Positions 25,877-34,599 of a DNA stretch of 64,000 bases are shown here, piece by piece. The stretch is taken from positions 4,146 to 68,145 of the forward strand of contig CAYYUP010000029.1 in the NCBI GenBank assembly GCA_964474905.1. The letters run 5' to 3'. Both the position numbers and the translations under genes were made by a program. The notes under the pieces are model-generated. The model saw only the letters and a list, made by a program, of their open reading frames with translations, ran no database searches and was not told the DNA's origin. Numbering within the stretch: the first letter of the stretch is position 1; each line of letters opens with the position of its first letter. This DNA comes from JADJRG01 sp964474905. GTDB lineage: Bacteria; Myxococcota_A; Polyangia; Nannocystales; Nannocystaceae.

Positions 25877-26896
25877 TTAGAGGGCGAGCTCGTGAAGCGC
25901 CTTGGCGAGGGCATCCCCGTTGGGGAAGCGATGCTCGCGATCGCGGGCGAGGGCCTGACGGATGACGGCAACCAAGCCCGGTCGCAGGCTCGGGGGCAGC
26001 AGCGACAGCGCCGGGGGGGGGCCGTCGATCACGGCCTGGACGACGGCCAGGGCGTTGTCACCGGCGTAGGGGGCGACACCCGTGAGTACCTGCAGGAGCA
26101 GCGCGCCCAGGGCGTAGACATCGGCGCGCTCATCGACGGGCTCGCCGCGGGCTTGCTCTGGGGGCATGTAAGGGGGCGTGCCGACGACCGTGCCGACGAC
26201 GGTGTGTCGCGGATCATCACCAAATGCCCGCATCAGATCGCTGTCGCCCGTTATCTCGACGGTGCCGAGATCCTTGGCGATGCCCCAGTCGATGACAACC
26301 GCGTGGCCGCGGCTGTTGATGAGCACGTTCTCCGGCTTAATGTCGCGGTGGATGATGTGCTCTCGGTGGGCGCAGCCGATGGCCTCTGCGCAGGCGGTGA
26401 TGTGTCGGAGCAGCGGCAGGCGTTCGCGCAGAGTCGGGGCCTGATCGATGAGCGCCGAGAGCTCAATGCCGCGGACGAGCTCCATGACAAAGTACGAATC
26501 GCCTCCGGGCCAGCGACCAAAGCCGTAGATCTCGATGATGCCGCGGTGTCGAAGGCGGGCGGGCAGCAGCGCCCCGCGACGAAAGCGGGCCTCGGCGATC
26601 GGCGAAAGCGGGCCTGACAATTGTTTGACCGCGACGTGTTCGCGACGGCTGTGGTCGTACACGTGGAGGACCTTACCGAAGGTGTCCTCACCGAGAACGC
26701 CGACGACCATCAGCTCGTCGCTCGAGATCTCTGGCAGCGTAACTGGAGTGCCGGGGGGGGGCGCCGGTTCGGCAGTTGTTCGGCGCAGGCGAACGAAGGA
26801 TCGTTGGCCTCGATTGAGCGCATCAATCGCGTCGGTCGATCGCGGGGTCTCGCGATCGTTGTTCGAAGCGGATTCAGTCACGGTGACGCCAATCAT
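25877..26896 (-). CDS. Ser/Thr protein kinase, soluble, single domain
   Basis: From the ATG at 26896 the protein has 339 residues; an ATG at 26947 is equally possible and adds 17. It is a single Hanks kinase domain. The nucleotide loop is degenerate (LGEDTFGKVLHV), the lysine is in VAVKQL, and the catalytic loop HRDIKPENVLI is intact. The metal-binding motif is DWG rather than DFG (IDWGIAK). PYMPPEQ and ADVYALGALLLQ follow as usual. There is no membrane segment and no extra domain. It is divergent from the S9 peptidase gene with about 204 bases between the two starts. Confidence 0.82.
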   Translation of the reverse strand: MIGVTVTESASNNDRETPRSTDAIDALNRGQRSFVRLRRTTAEPAPPPGTPVTLPEISSDELMVVGVLGEDTFGKVLHVYDHSRREHVAVKQLSGPLSPIAEARFRRGALLPARLRHRGIIEIYGFGRWPGGDSYFVMELVRGIELSALIDQAPTLRERLPLLRHITACAEAIGCAHREHIIHRDIKPENVLINSRGHAVVIDWGIAKDLGTVEITGDSDLMRAFGDDPRHTVVGTVVGTPPYMPPEQARGEPVDERADVYALGALLLQVLTGVAPYAGDNALAVVQAVIDGPPPALSLLPPSLRPGLVAVIRQALARDREHRFPNGDALAKALHELAL

Positions 26897-27100
26897 TGCG
26901 TAGGTCGTGCTCTGCAAGAACAGTGCAAGACGAGAAATGAAGCGCATAATCCCGGTCGGGCCGCAGGTTTGTTCGATATCGCGCTTGCCGGTGGTGCATT
27001 GTGCCCCGTTGTCCCACTTCGGTACGCGCGCTCGAAAACGCACCAAATGGACGCCTGCGGGCTCTGGTGAGCGTTGGTGCGCTGCTCTAATCTGAGGCCG

Positions 27101-29290
27101 ATGCCGACGTCGTTTCGCCGCCTCTCTCCGTATTCTCTCGTGATCCCTGTGTTCTTTGGGGTCGCCTGCACGACACCTGCGAATGTCGCCTCGAAGGCGG
27201 GCTACATCGAGGCTGAGCGATCACCGGAGCCGACGTGTCCGACATGCCCGGCGGCTGCGACGCCGGGCGAGCCTGCGCCGCAAGCCGCCGACTTCGACGA
27301 TCAACCGCATAATTTCTCCGCGAAGGATCTCATCGCCCTCGATCGTCTCAGCGATCCTCAGATCTCGGCCGACGCGGCCAAGGTTGTGTACGTCGTGCGC
27401 AGCACTGACGTCGCCAATGATCGCGGACGCACCGACCTGTGGATGACGAGCCTCGAAGGAGGCGCGCCACTGCAGCTCACCTCGCATGACGCGGCCGATT
27501 TCAGCCCGCGATGGGCGACAAATGGCGCTGAGGTCTTCTTTCTCTCGCGGCGTTCAGGCTCATCCCAGATCTGGTCGGTCGGTCTCGATGGCGGTCCGCC
27601 TACGCAGCGCAGCGACCTGCCGATCGATGTCACCGGTCTCATGGTCAGCCCTGACGGCCAGCACCTCGCGTTCACGGCGGATGTCTTTCCGGAGTGTGCC
27701 GAGATCACCTGCAGTGCCGATCGTCTGGCCGCCAGAGCCGAGCGCAAATCCTCTGGAATGGTCTTCGACAAGCTCTTTGTCCGTCACTGGGATCAATGGA
27801 AAAAGGGCCTGCGCTCGCATCTCTTCATCGCCGGGCTTGACGGTGCGGATGGAGGTCTGGGGCCGGCGATCGATTTGACGGCGGGGCTCGACGCGGATGT
27901 GCCCTCAAAGCCCTTCGGCGGCGTCGAGGAGATCGCCTTCAGCGGCGACGGCAAGCGACTGGTCTACAGCGCTCGCGTCGCTGGAAAGGGGGAGCCGTGG
28001 TCGACAAATTTTGATCTCTTTGAGGTCCCGAGCAGCGGCGGCGAGTCGGTCAATTTGACCGCAACAAACCCCGCTTGGGACACGAGTCCGGTCTTCTCCC
28101 CCGACGGCGAGACGCTCGCGTATCTGGCGATGACACGTCCGGGTTTTGAGGCGGATCGCTTTCGTATCATCCTGCGCTCAGCGAGTGGCGAGATCCGGGA
28201 GGTCGCGCCCAGCTGGGATCGGTCCCCGCGTGGGCTGCTCTTCTCGGCTGACGGCAAAACCCTCTACGCAACCGCCAATGACCTGGGCGAGCACCCTCTC
28301 TTTGCGATCGACGTGCAGAGCGGCGCGGTCAAGGAGCTGGTTGGTGAGGGCTATGTCGGTTCGCCGCAGCTCGCTGGTGAGCAGCTGGTCTTTACTCGCG
28401 ACAGTCTGCGCGCGCCCGCCGAACTCTATCGAATGGCGGCGACCGGCGGTGCGGTCACGGCGATCACGACTCTGAATGCCGAGAAGACCAAGCAGCTGCG
28501 CATGGGCGAGACCTCGCAGTTTGAGTTCCCGGGCTGGAAGGGCGAGTCTGTGCACGGTTGGTTGGTAAAGCCCGTCGGCTTTGATCCGGCGAAGAAGTAC
28601 CCGCTGGCGTTCTTGATCCACGGCGGACCGCAGGGCTCCTTTGGCGACCACTTTCATTACCGCTGGAATCCCCAGGTTTACGCCGGGGCTGGCTATGTGG
28701 CGGTGATGATCGACTTTCACGGATCGACCGGCTACGGCCAGGCGTTTACCGACTCGATCTCAGAGGATTGGGGCGGCAAGCCGCTCGAAGACCTCAAGAA
28801 GGGCATGGCCTACATCAAGGGCGAGTACCCCTTTATCGATACCGAGAGGGCCTGCGCGTTGGGTGCGTCGTACGGTGGATATATGATCAATTGGATCGCC
28901 GGACAATGGAGCGATGGCTTTCGTTGTCTGGTCAATCACGACGGTGTCTTTGACAACCGCATGATGTACTTCGCGACCGAGGAGCTGTGGTTTGCAGAGT
29001 GGGAGCACGGCGGCACCTATTGGGACAAGGCAAAGGCCTACGAGGCCGATAACCCGGTGAATTACGTCGATCGCTGGCGCACACCGATGCTGGTGATCCA
29101 CGGCTCGCTCGACTACCGAATCCCAGAGACGCAGGGCCTAGGCGCCTTCACAGCGCTGCAGCGCCGAGGGATCCCGAGCCGACTCGTAGTCTTTCCGGAC
29201 GAGAACCACTGGGTGTTATCGCCGGCGAACTCGCTGCAATGGCACGATGAGGTGCTGGGCTGGCTCGACCGCTGGTCGCAGAAAAACTGA
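27101..29290 (+). CDS. S9-family (prolyl oligopeptidase-like) lipoprotein peptidase
   Basis: The ATG at 27101 is preceded by TGAGG and yields 729 residues with a lipoprotein signal peptide (GVAC, Cys23). An N-terminal beta-propeller with TolB-like blades fills residues about 90-470 (DAADFSPRWATNG, DTSPVFSPDGETLAYLA). The C-terminal alpha/beta-hydrolase domain has the triad Ser590 (GASYGGY), Asp671 (DYRIPE) and His703 (ENHWV), with the spacing normal for the family. Expected activity is acylaminoacyl- or dipeptidyl-peptidase on peptides outside the cytoplasm, possibly nutrient digestion by a predatory bacterium. Confidence 0.92.
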   Translation: MPTSFRRLSPYSLVIPVFFGVACTTPANVASKAGYIEAERSPEPTCPTCPAAATPGEPAPQAADFDDQPHNFSAKDLIALDRLSDPQISADAAKVVYVVRSTDVANDRGRTDLWMTSLEGGAPLQLTSHDAADFSPRWATNGAEVFFLSRRSGSSQIWSVGLDGGPPTQRSDLPIDVTGLMVSPDGQHLAFTADVFPECAEITCSADRLAARAERKSSGMVFDKLFVRHWDQWKKGLRSHLFIAGLDGADGGLGPAIDLTAGLDADVPSKPFGGVEEIAFSGDGKRLVYSARVAGKGEPWSTNFDLFEVPSSGGESVNLTATNPAWDTSPVFSPDGETLAYLAMTRPGFEADRFRIILRSASGEIREVAPSWDRSPRGLLFSADGKTLYATANDLGEHPLFAIDVQSGAVKELVGEGYVGSPQLAGEQLVFTRDSLRAPAELYRMAATGGAVTAITTLNAEKTKQLRMGETSQFEFPGWKGESVHGWLVKPVGFDPAKKYPLAFLIHGGPQGSFGDHFHYRWNPQVYAGAGYVAVMIDFHGSTGYGQAFTDSISEDWGGKPLEDLKKGMAYIKGEYPFIDTERACALGASYGGYMINWIAGQWSDGFRCLVNHDGVFDNRMMYFATEELWFAEWEHGGTYWDKAKAYEADNPVNYVDRWRTPMLVIHGSLDYRIPETQGLGAFTALQRRGIPSRLVVFPDENHWVLSPANSLQWHDEVLGWLDRWSQKN

Positions 29291-29309
29291 GGTCGAAGAG
29301 GATTGGGGG

Positions 29310-29331
29310 GAGGCGGGCTTTGGTCCGCCTC
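29310..29331. terminator. Hairpin between convergent genes
   Basis: GAGGCGG at 29310-29316 pairs exactly with CCGCCTC at 29325-29331 over an 8-base loop, between the stop of the peptidase gene and the stop of the mlaC-like gene. A run of six T begins ten bases later, so a weak or bidirectional terminator is plausible. Confidence 0.45.
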
Positions 29332-29337
29332 GGTGCC

Positions 29338-29970
29338 TCACTTTTTTGCGACCAGGGTGACCTTGGATTCGAGGCGGGCGATCAAGCCGTCGATGCCGTC
29401 CTTTTTGAGGATCTGGTGGAACTCGTACTTGTAGTTGCGGGCGAGGCTGACACCGTCGGTAATGATGTCGCGGACCCGCCAGTGCCCGGCGCTCGCGTGC
29501 ATCACGTAGGTGACCTCAACGACCACAGGGCGGCCGTCCTTGCTGTACTCGACTTCGGTTTTGACACGTACGGACTTACCGCGGGTCTCTTCGCCGAGGA
29601 AGCGGACCGTGTGGTCCTTGTCGGTTCGGACCCGGCGCATGTAGTTCTCGCGGATCAGGCGGGCGAGCAAAAGCTCGAGTTCATCGCAGCGGCTGGCGCA
29701 GCGCTCCGCCGATCGCTTGGCGCCGCCGAGCGCCTGGACCGCGAGGCTGTGGTAGTCGAGCAGGGCGTCGACGGCGGCCTCGATCTTCGTGCTGTCGGCC
29801 CGCGTTCGGGTGAGTTCGGCGACTCGGGTGTGCTGGCTGCGGAAGGTCTCGCTCGCGCTTAGCTCGGGCGCGGTCTCGCTTTGTTCTGGGGCCTCGGCGG
29901 CATTGGCCGGCGAAATCGAAGCGGCGAAGAGGCCGAGGCTGGCGAGCAGTGTGCGGAGATGGCGACGCAT
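29338..29970 (-). CDS. MlaC-family periplasmic lipid carrier
   Basis: The ATG at 29970 follows a good ribosome site (AGGAG, seven bases before) and gives 210 residues with a cleavable signal peptide (ASISPANA). The C-terminal half has the family pattern: WRVRDIITDGVSLARNYK, then FHQILKKDGIDGLIARLESK. MlaC proteins shuttle phospholipids between the membranes. No mlaD/E/F genes are adjacent, so it works with partners encoded elsewhere. It converges with the S9 peptidase gene. Confidence 0.85.
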   Translation of the reverse strand: MRRHLRTLLASLGLFAASISPANAAEAPEQSETAPELSASETFRSQHTRVAELTRTRADSTKIEAAVDALLDYHSLAVQALGGAKRSAERCASRCDELELLLARLIRENYMRRVRTDKDHTVRFLGEETRGKSVRVKTEVEYSKDGRPVVVEVTYVMHASAGHWRVRDIITDGVSLARNYKYEFHQILKKDGIDGLIARLESKVTLVAKK

Positions 29971-30557
29971 TGTGTCTCCTGTGAGAAGCAAGGCGCGGAC
30001 CAGGTTCGTCGGCGCAGAAGGCCAGTGATCACGGAGTGAGTGTGGCAGGTACGTGGTCGTGCTGTGGCGGCTTGCGACAGCTTGTGGGCCGGTGTTGGAT
30101 TTTTACGACAGAGCCATCAAGTGTCGGGCGATGGGGGCGACACTTCGGCGCTCAACTCGCCGGATGACTGTGCAGGGCGGAGGCACTCAGAGATCTCCTC
30201 GTCAAAAGGGGGCGTTGGCAGTGATTGGCGCGATGACGAGCGCATAGGTGCTGCCGCGGGCCAGAAAGGGCTTACCGGGCGCGGTGCCCGTGGTGCGGGC
30301 ACAAGAGGGGGTACATACGCCTAAGTCCGGGCGGTGCGCCGGTTTTTGCGGCTCAGGCTTGGGGCTTAGGTGGGCGTTGTTCCTCCGGGGTGCGGTCGCT
30401 AGAGCAACGGTACAACCCCTTGTATTCCGGCCCTGGGGGATCGGGTGGATTCATCCTTGATCGCTCCCGAGCACCCCGGTATGCGTTTAAGTAGTGGTCT
30501 CGAGTGAGATCTGCGAGCAGCATTTTGCTGCAAAAATACGGTTCAAAGGACTGCGCG
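29971..30557. other. Intergenic stretch of about 590 bases between divergent genes
   Basis: I find no convincing coding frame here. It contains a perfect 7-bp hairpin GTGCCCG/CGGGCAC at 30284-30302, and a perfect hairpin GCAGCA-TTT-TGCTGC at 30517-30531 that lies just upstream of the ribosome site of the lipoprotein gene. AAAGGA at 30545-30550 is a reasonable ribosome site for the ATG at 30558. Promoters for both flanking genes must lie here but no clear -10/-35 can be named. Confidence 0.5.
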
Positions 30558-32003
30558 ATGCGGACAGATAACACATGGATTGCCTTGACCCTCGGGACGC
30601 TGATGGTCGCCAGCTGCGTCGGCGACAGCGGAACGACGAATTCCACAACCAATACGGCGACGGATACGGCGACAGACTCAGTGACCGTTACGGACACGTC
30701 GCCGACGACAGACCAGACGTCGACGGGTACCAGTGGCACGGATACCGGCGGCAGCAATTCGAACTCAAATTCGAACTCGTCGTCGATGACAGATACGGAC
30801 AGCACGACTGACGCGACTGAGACGGACGCCACGACCGCCGGCACAGATACGGACGTGACCGCGACCGACACCATGGGCACGACCATGGGCACGACCATGG
30901 GCACGACCATGGGCACAACGGACGGCACGACCGGTGGCGGTATCTGTGGTGACGGCATCCTCGATGGCGGCGAGCAATGCGACGACGGCAACAACGACGA
31001 CGGCGACGGCTGCGAAGGCGACTGCACCCTGCCTAAACCGCCGGTTTGCCCCAACGAGGAGACCGCCGAGAAGTGCGACTCGGAGACCTCGGAGTGGTAC
31101 CAGGCGATGGAGATGGGCTGCGGTGACGACCCCAGCAAGACTGTCGTTATCTACGACGACAGCCTGAGCTCAAACAACCCGAATGCCTGGCGGATCGCCA
31201 AGGGCTTTGGCACCTATATGGAGATGGGCGAGCTGCTCTACAGCCCGCGCGGTGGTGACTCGTTCTTGATCATCTCCACCGGTGTCATCGCCCAGCCAAA
31301 TGGCGAGGGCATCGTCACCGAAATGAGCAACTCGCAGGTCAATAACGCTGACAATGGCAATGATGACAGCGACAGCCTGCCGCCGCCGATCAAGGTCAAG
31401 AAGGGCTCGAACAACGGCATGGGTGGCACGCCCTTCATGAACTGTGCGGTGGATTTGGACTGCTCGGACACCCTCGAGGACGCCTGGACGCTGGGCACTG
31501 GCGATCCCAACGACAAGCTCTGGATGACCTGGAAGTCCGACGTTCCCGACCTGGTCGAGAGTTACTCGTTCAACTTCGCCTACTTCTCTGCGGAGTGGCC
31601 GACCTACGTCAATACCAGCTTCAACGACCTGCTGATCGGTTGGCAGACCTCGGAGGCCTACACCGGCAATGTCACCTTCATCGGGGATGCGCCGGTGACA
31701 ATTACCTCGCTCGACCCCTACTTCAAGGCCGACGGTTACACCAACAACGAGCCTCAGCTCCAGGGCACAGGCTTCGAGCAGCACGCGGGTTCGGACTGGT
31801 TTGGCGTCAATCAAAACGTCGTCGCTGGCGAGACCGTCACCTTCACGATCATGATCGCGGACATGGGAGACAGCATTCTCGCCACCGTTGCGCTCATCGA
31901 CAACTTCCACTGGAACTGTGAGGAGTGCATCCCGATCGAAGATGATGCCTGCACCGGCGAGGTCCCTGACCCGAAGTGCTGCGGCGTCATCGAGCCGCAA
32001 TAA
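30558..32003 (+). CDS. Lipoprotein with DUF4215-like motif and choice-of-anchor L domain
   Basis: The 481-residue protein starts after AAAGGA and has the lipobox VASC (Cys20), then about 90 residues of Thr/Ser/Asp/Asn stalk with a run of MGTT repeats. A DUF4215-type Cys motif follows (CGDGILDGGEQCDDGN...GDGCEGDCTL). The large C-terminal part fits the choice-of-anchor-L domain: SDSFLIISTG-type opening, then SFNFAYFSAEWP, FNDLLIGW, SDWFGVNQ, IADMGDSILATVALIDNF and a closing Cys-pair. Such proteins are surface or secreted proteins of myxobacteria; role unknown. A strong terminator follows directly. Confidence 0.85.
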   Translation: MRTDNTWIALTLGTLMVASCVGDSGTTNSTTNTATDTATDSVTVTDTSPTTDQTSTGTSGTDTGGSNSNSNSNSSSMTDTDSTTDATETDATTAGTDTDVTATDTMGTTMGTTMGTTMGTTDGTTGGGICGDGILDGGEQCDDGNNDDGDGCEGDCTLPKPPVCPNEETAEKCDSETSEWYQAMEMGCGDDPSKTVVIYDDSLSSNNPNAWRIAKGFGTYMEMGELLYSPRGGDSFLIISTGVIAQPNGEGIVTEMSNSQVNNADNGNDDSDSLPPPIKVKKGSNNGMGGTPFMNCAVDLDCSDTLEDAWTLGTGDPNDKLWMTWKSDVPDLVESYSFNFAYFSAEWPTYVNTSFNDLLIGWQTSEAYTGNVTFIGDAPVTITSLDPYFKADGYTNNEPQLQGTGFEQHAGSDWFGVNQNVVAGETVTFTIMIADMGDSILATVALIDNFHWNCEECIPIEDDACTGEVPDPKCCGVIEPQ

Positions 32004-32042
32004 TGCCGCTCCCGGGGTCTTTTTCCCGGGTCTGAGCTGCCG

Positions 32043-32093
32043 ACCGGCGGTCGACGAGGAGGGTTTTTGCCCTCGCGTCACCGCCGGTTTTTT
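32043..32093 (+). terminator. Rho-independent terminator
   Basis: ACCGGCGGT (32043-32051) pairs exactly with ACCGCCGGT (32080-32088), with a further imperfect inner stem (GACGAGGAGGG against CCCTCGCGTC), and six T directly follow (32088-32093). It ends the transcript of the choice-of-anchor L lipoprotein. A small CCCGGG hairpin at 32011-32030 precedes it. Confidence 0.88.
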
Positions 32094-32183
32094 ATGTCGA
32101 GGCTCGATGCCTGGTCTTGGCTAAGCTTGATTCGCGATGGGCCTCGCACTCGCGCCGAGGCCCCCGCGTTTGAGGTTTCAGGC

Positions 32184-32567
32184 TCACAAGAAGAGCGAGG
32201 CGCCGAGCAGGTTTAGGAGCACGACTTCGACCGCGTACGTTAACCCTGCGCCGATCTGCATCGGCAGTGAGACCGGGCGTCGGTAGTAGCCGAAGACGTA
32301 GATAAGGCGCGCCGCCAGGAAGATCGTCGCGAGCGCCTGAAGCCAAACCAGATCGACGTTTCGTAGTTCGGCGAAGAGCAGCACGAGGGCAAAGACAACC
32401 CCGTGTTCGACGCAATTTCCGTGGCTCCGACTCGCTCGTCGGATCGCCTCTTTGGCGTGCGTATCGAGCTCGCGGCCGTAGTGCAGGCGGAGACGGGTTG
32501 TATTGATCGCGAGGGCTGTGATCAAAACACCGAGGAAGAAGACAAAGGTCGCGGATACAGTGGGCAT
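32184..32567 (-). CDS. MAPEG family membrane protein
   Basis: The 127-residue protein has four hydrophobic segments (about 5-22, 55-66, 75-90, 108-126) and the MAPEG pattern RASRSHGNCVEHGVVFAL followed by LATIFLAARLIYVFGYY. Relatives are glutathione-dependent or eicosanoid-type enzymes, but most bacterial members have no tested activity. Starts at the ATG at 32567, 30 bases after the next minus-strand gene ends. Confidence 0.85.
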   Translation of the reverse strand: MPTVSATFVFFLGVLITALAINTTRLRLHYGRELDTHAKEAIRRASRSHGNCVEHGVVFALVLLFAELRNVDLVWLQALATIFLAARLIYVFGYYRRPVSLPMQIGAGLTYAVEVVLLNLLGASLFL

Positions 32568-32597
32568 TGGGGCTCCTGGTCGAGGGTCGAGGGTCGC

Positions 32598-33065
32598 TCA
32601 GTTGTTAGTGTTGTTGGTATCGTCGTGGCGGTCGCTGGGTTCGCCGCGGAGTCGCCGACGCAGGCGTCGACCCAGGCGAGAGAGGCGGGCGCGAGCGTGG
32701 GAGCGCAACACTGCGGGTGTCGGCAGCTTGCCGCGAAAGGAATTGGAGGCCAGCGCCGGGGCCTGCAGGAGCATTTTTGCCAGGTTTAGAGAGAGTTCTA
32801 AGGGGGAGTTTGCGCGGGCTTCGATAGCCACGCTCTCGCCGCTGCGCATGTCTTCGATGGCACCGCGGGTGATCGTGCGAGTGCCGTCCGAGCGGATCTC
32901 GACGACAAGGCGAGCGACCACGGGGAGCTCTGGATCGCTGACCGGGGCTGCGGGCTGGCGAGTCGCCGGCGTAGTTGCAGCTCTGTGCCTGTCGTTGGCG
33001 TTCGATCCTCGCGGATCTCCGGGGGGGCCCGCGTTATCGGCTGCAGATCGTGGGGGCTTGGCCAT
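32598..33065 (-). CDS. Hypothetical protein
   Basis: A 155-residue protein with a Pro/Ala-rich N-terminus, a compact middle (VVARLVVEIRSDGTRTITRG, then ESVAIEARANSPLELSLNLA) that looks like a small beta-rich domain, and an Arg-rich C-terminus. No family is recognised. The strand and spacing fit a unit with the MAPEG gene. Confidence 0.55.
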   Translation of the reverse strand: MAKPPRSAADNAGPPGDPRGSNANDRHRAATTPATRQPAAPVSDPELPVVARLVVEIRSDGTRTITRGAIEDMRSGESVAIEARANSPLELSLNLAKMLLQAPALASNSFRGKLPTPAVLRSHARARLSRLGRRLRRRLRGEPSDRHDDTNNTNN

Positions 33066-33130
33066 TCGCGCGACGATATCACCGGCGATGCAAACGCGGG
33101 GTCGGGGTCGAGCTGGTAGGATCGACGCCC

Positions 33131-33757
33131 GTGGATTTTGTCCTCCCCGACCGACCGATCAAGATGCAGTTGCTCAGCGGTCGCGGTCATTACGAGGCCG
33201 TGATCGCGGCGGTCCTCCGGGCCAAATGCTCGGTGTGGATCGCCACCGCGAACCTCAAAGAGTTAATGGTCGAGGGCCGGCGGCAGAGCGTGCGCTCGCG
33301 CAGCCGCTACCGTTCGGTGCTCGAGGTCTTTGACGAACTCGCACGCGCCGGCATTGAGCTGCGAATCCTGCATGCAAGCAGGCCCTCGGGGCCCTTTCGT
33401 GAGCGCTTTGATAAACTCCCGCGGCTCTACGAGGGCGGCCTTGAACTCCGTCAATGCCCGCGCGTGCACCTCAAGACGGTGATCATCGACGGATCCATGG
33501 TGTACATCGGATCGGCAAATTGGACGGGTGCAGGCCTGGGCGCCAAGGGGACGGGGCGCCGCAATTTTGAGGTCGGCATGCTGACCGACGATGACGGGGT
33601 CCTGGATACGATGCAGGAGCTTTACGATCGGATTTGGCGGGGTGCACAGTGCGGGGGATGCAGGCTTCGCGAGCAGGGATGCGAGGCGCCGCTTGATCTC
33701 TTTAGCGCCAGTCGTGTGGTCCGAGCGAACGAGCGAGTCCGTCGGCGTCCGCGTTGA
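33131..33757 (+). CDS. Phospholipase D-like protein with one HKD motif
   Basis: I start at the GTG at 33131 (GTAGGAT lies upstream); an ATG at 33164 is the alternative. The 208-residue protein has one HKD signature with His113, Lys115 and Asp120 (HLKTVIIDGSMVYIGSANW), so like Nuc-type PLD proteins it should dimerise to form the active site. The N-terminal half has the usual PLD beta-alpha pattern (KCSVWIATANL, GIELRILHA). The C-terminus adds a Cys cluster CGGCRLREQGC that could bind metal. It may be a nuclease or a phosphodiesterase. Confidence 0.8.
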   Translation: MDFVLPDRPIKMQLLSGRGHYEAVIAAVLRAKCSVWIATANLKELMVEGRRQSVRSRSRYRSVLEVFDELARAGIELRILHASRPSGPFRERFDKLPRLYEGGLELRQCPRVHLKTVIIDGSMVYIGSANWTGAGLGAKGTGRRNFEVGMLTDDDGVLDTMQELYDRIWRGAQCGGCRLREQGCEAPLDLFSASRVVRANERVRRRPR

Positions 33758-33780
33758 TCCTTGCCGGTGGCTGGTCTCAC

Positions 33781-34593
33781 TTAGGCCCGGGCAGCGCGTA
33801 CGACGATCATCTCGCTCTCGCCGTTAAACGCCTCGCCGTGAAAGCCGCCCGCGAGTTCGAGCAGGCGGAGCCCGGCTGCCCTGAGCAGACCTGGAATCTC
33901 GCGGGCGAGCAGATAGCGATGACGAACGCCGGTGAGTAGAGGAGGGCTGCCGTCGACGGGTCGGTGCTCGTAGGTGGCTTCGACGACCTGCTCCTTGGGC
34001 CACCATCGGCAGCGCTCGAAGACGTCGTAGTCACGGGCGTGCCAGCGCAGCTTGGCGACCTCGCTCGGCGGGTCGTCGATCGGAGCCGGCTCGTGGAGCA
34101 GCTCGTCGTGCACCGGATCGACGTGATAGGCGTCGAAAAGCAGCTCGCCTGCGGGCGCTAGGTGGGTGCGGGCGCGGCGGAGAGCCTGGAGGACCGCCGC
34201 CTCGTCTGCGAGGCAGTAGATGCCGCAGAAGGGGATCAGGATCCGCTCAAAGTTCCGTCCCAGATCGAGCGTGCACATGTCTGCCTGAAGGAGTTCGAAG
34301 CTCGCTGGCGGCGGCCGGATCCGCTTGCAAGCTCGGTCGGCGAGGGCGAGCAGGTCGCGATCCAGGTCGACGCCGACGAGGTGGCTTTGGGGGGTGGCGA
34401 CGGCCCGGAGAACCCGACCGTGGCCGCAGCCGAGCTCTAGGATCGAGGCCTCGTCGATGCAGGCGCGGCGGTAAAAATCGACGTCTCCCGGGTTGCCGCG
34501 GTGGAGGCGAGCGTAGAGCTCTGCGGGGCCGCGGCCGGGCAGGACGGAGCTCTGAGTTCGACAGGGCGAGCGAGCTGGCGTGACGACCTTCAT
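33781..34593 (-). CDS. Class I SAM-dependent methyltransferase
   Basis: A 270-residue protein with motif I ILELGCGHGRVL, the acidic motif II end in LVGVDLDRD, and the LLQADMCTLDL and ILIPFCGIYCL segments of Rossmann-fold methyltransferases. The acceptor is unknown. It starts six bases after the stop of the nuclease-fold lipoprotein gene, which suggests a shared transcript, and converges with the PLD-like gene. Confidence 0.82.
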   Translation of the reverse strand: MKVVTPARSPCRTQSSVLPGRGPAELYARLHRGNPGDVDFYRRACIDEASILELGCGHGRVLRAVATPQSHLVGVDLDRDLLALADRACKRIRPPPASFELLQADMCTLDLGRNFERILIPFCGIYCLADEAAVLQALRRARTHLAPAGELLFDAYHVDPVHDELLHEPAPIDDPPSEVAKLRWHARDYDVFERCRWWPKEQVVEATYEHRPVDGSPPLLTGVRHRYLLAREIPGLLRAAGLRLLELAGGFHGEAFNGESEMIVVRAARA

Positions 34594-34599
34594 CGCGTG

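Noticed and set aside
30353..31138. 261-residue Val/Ser-rich minus-strand frame
   Set aside because: It is the complement of the Thr/Asp stalk codons of the lipoprotein gene and has no other support.
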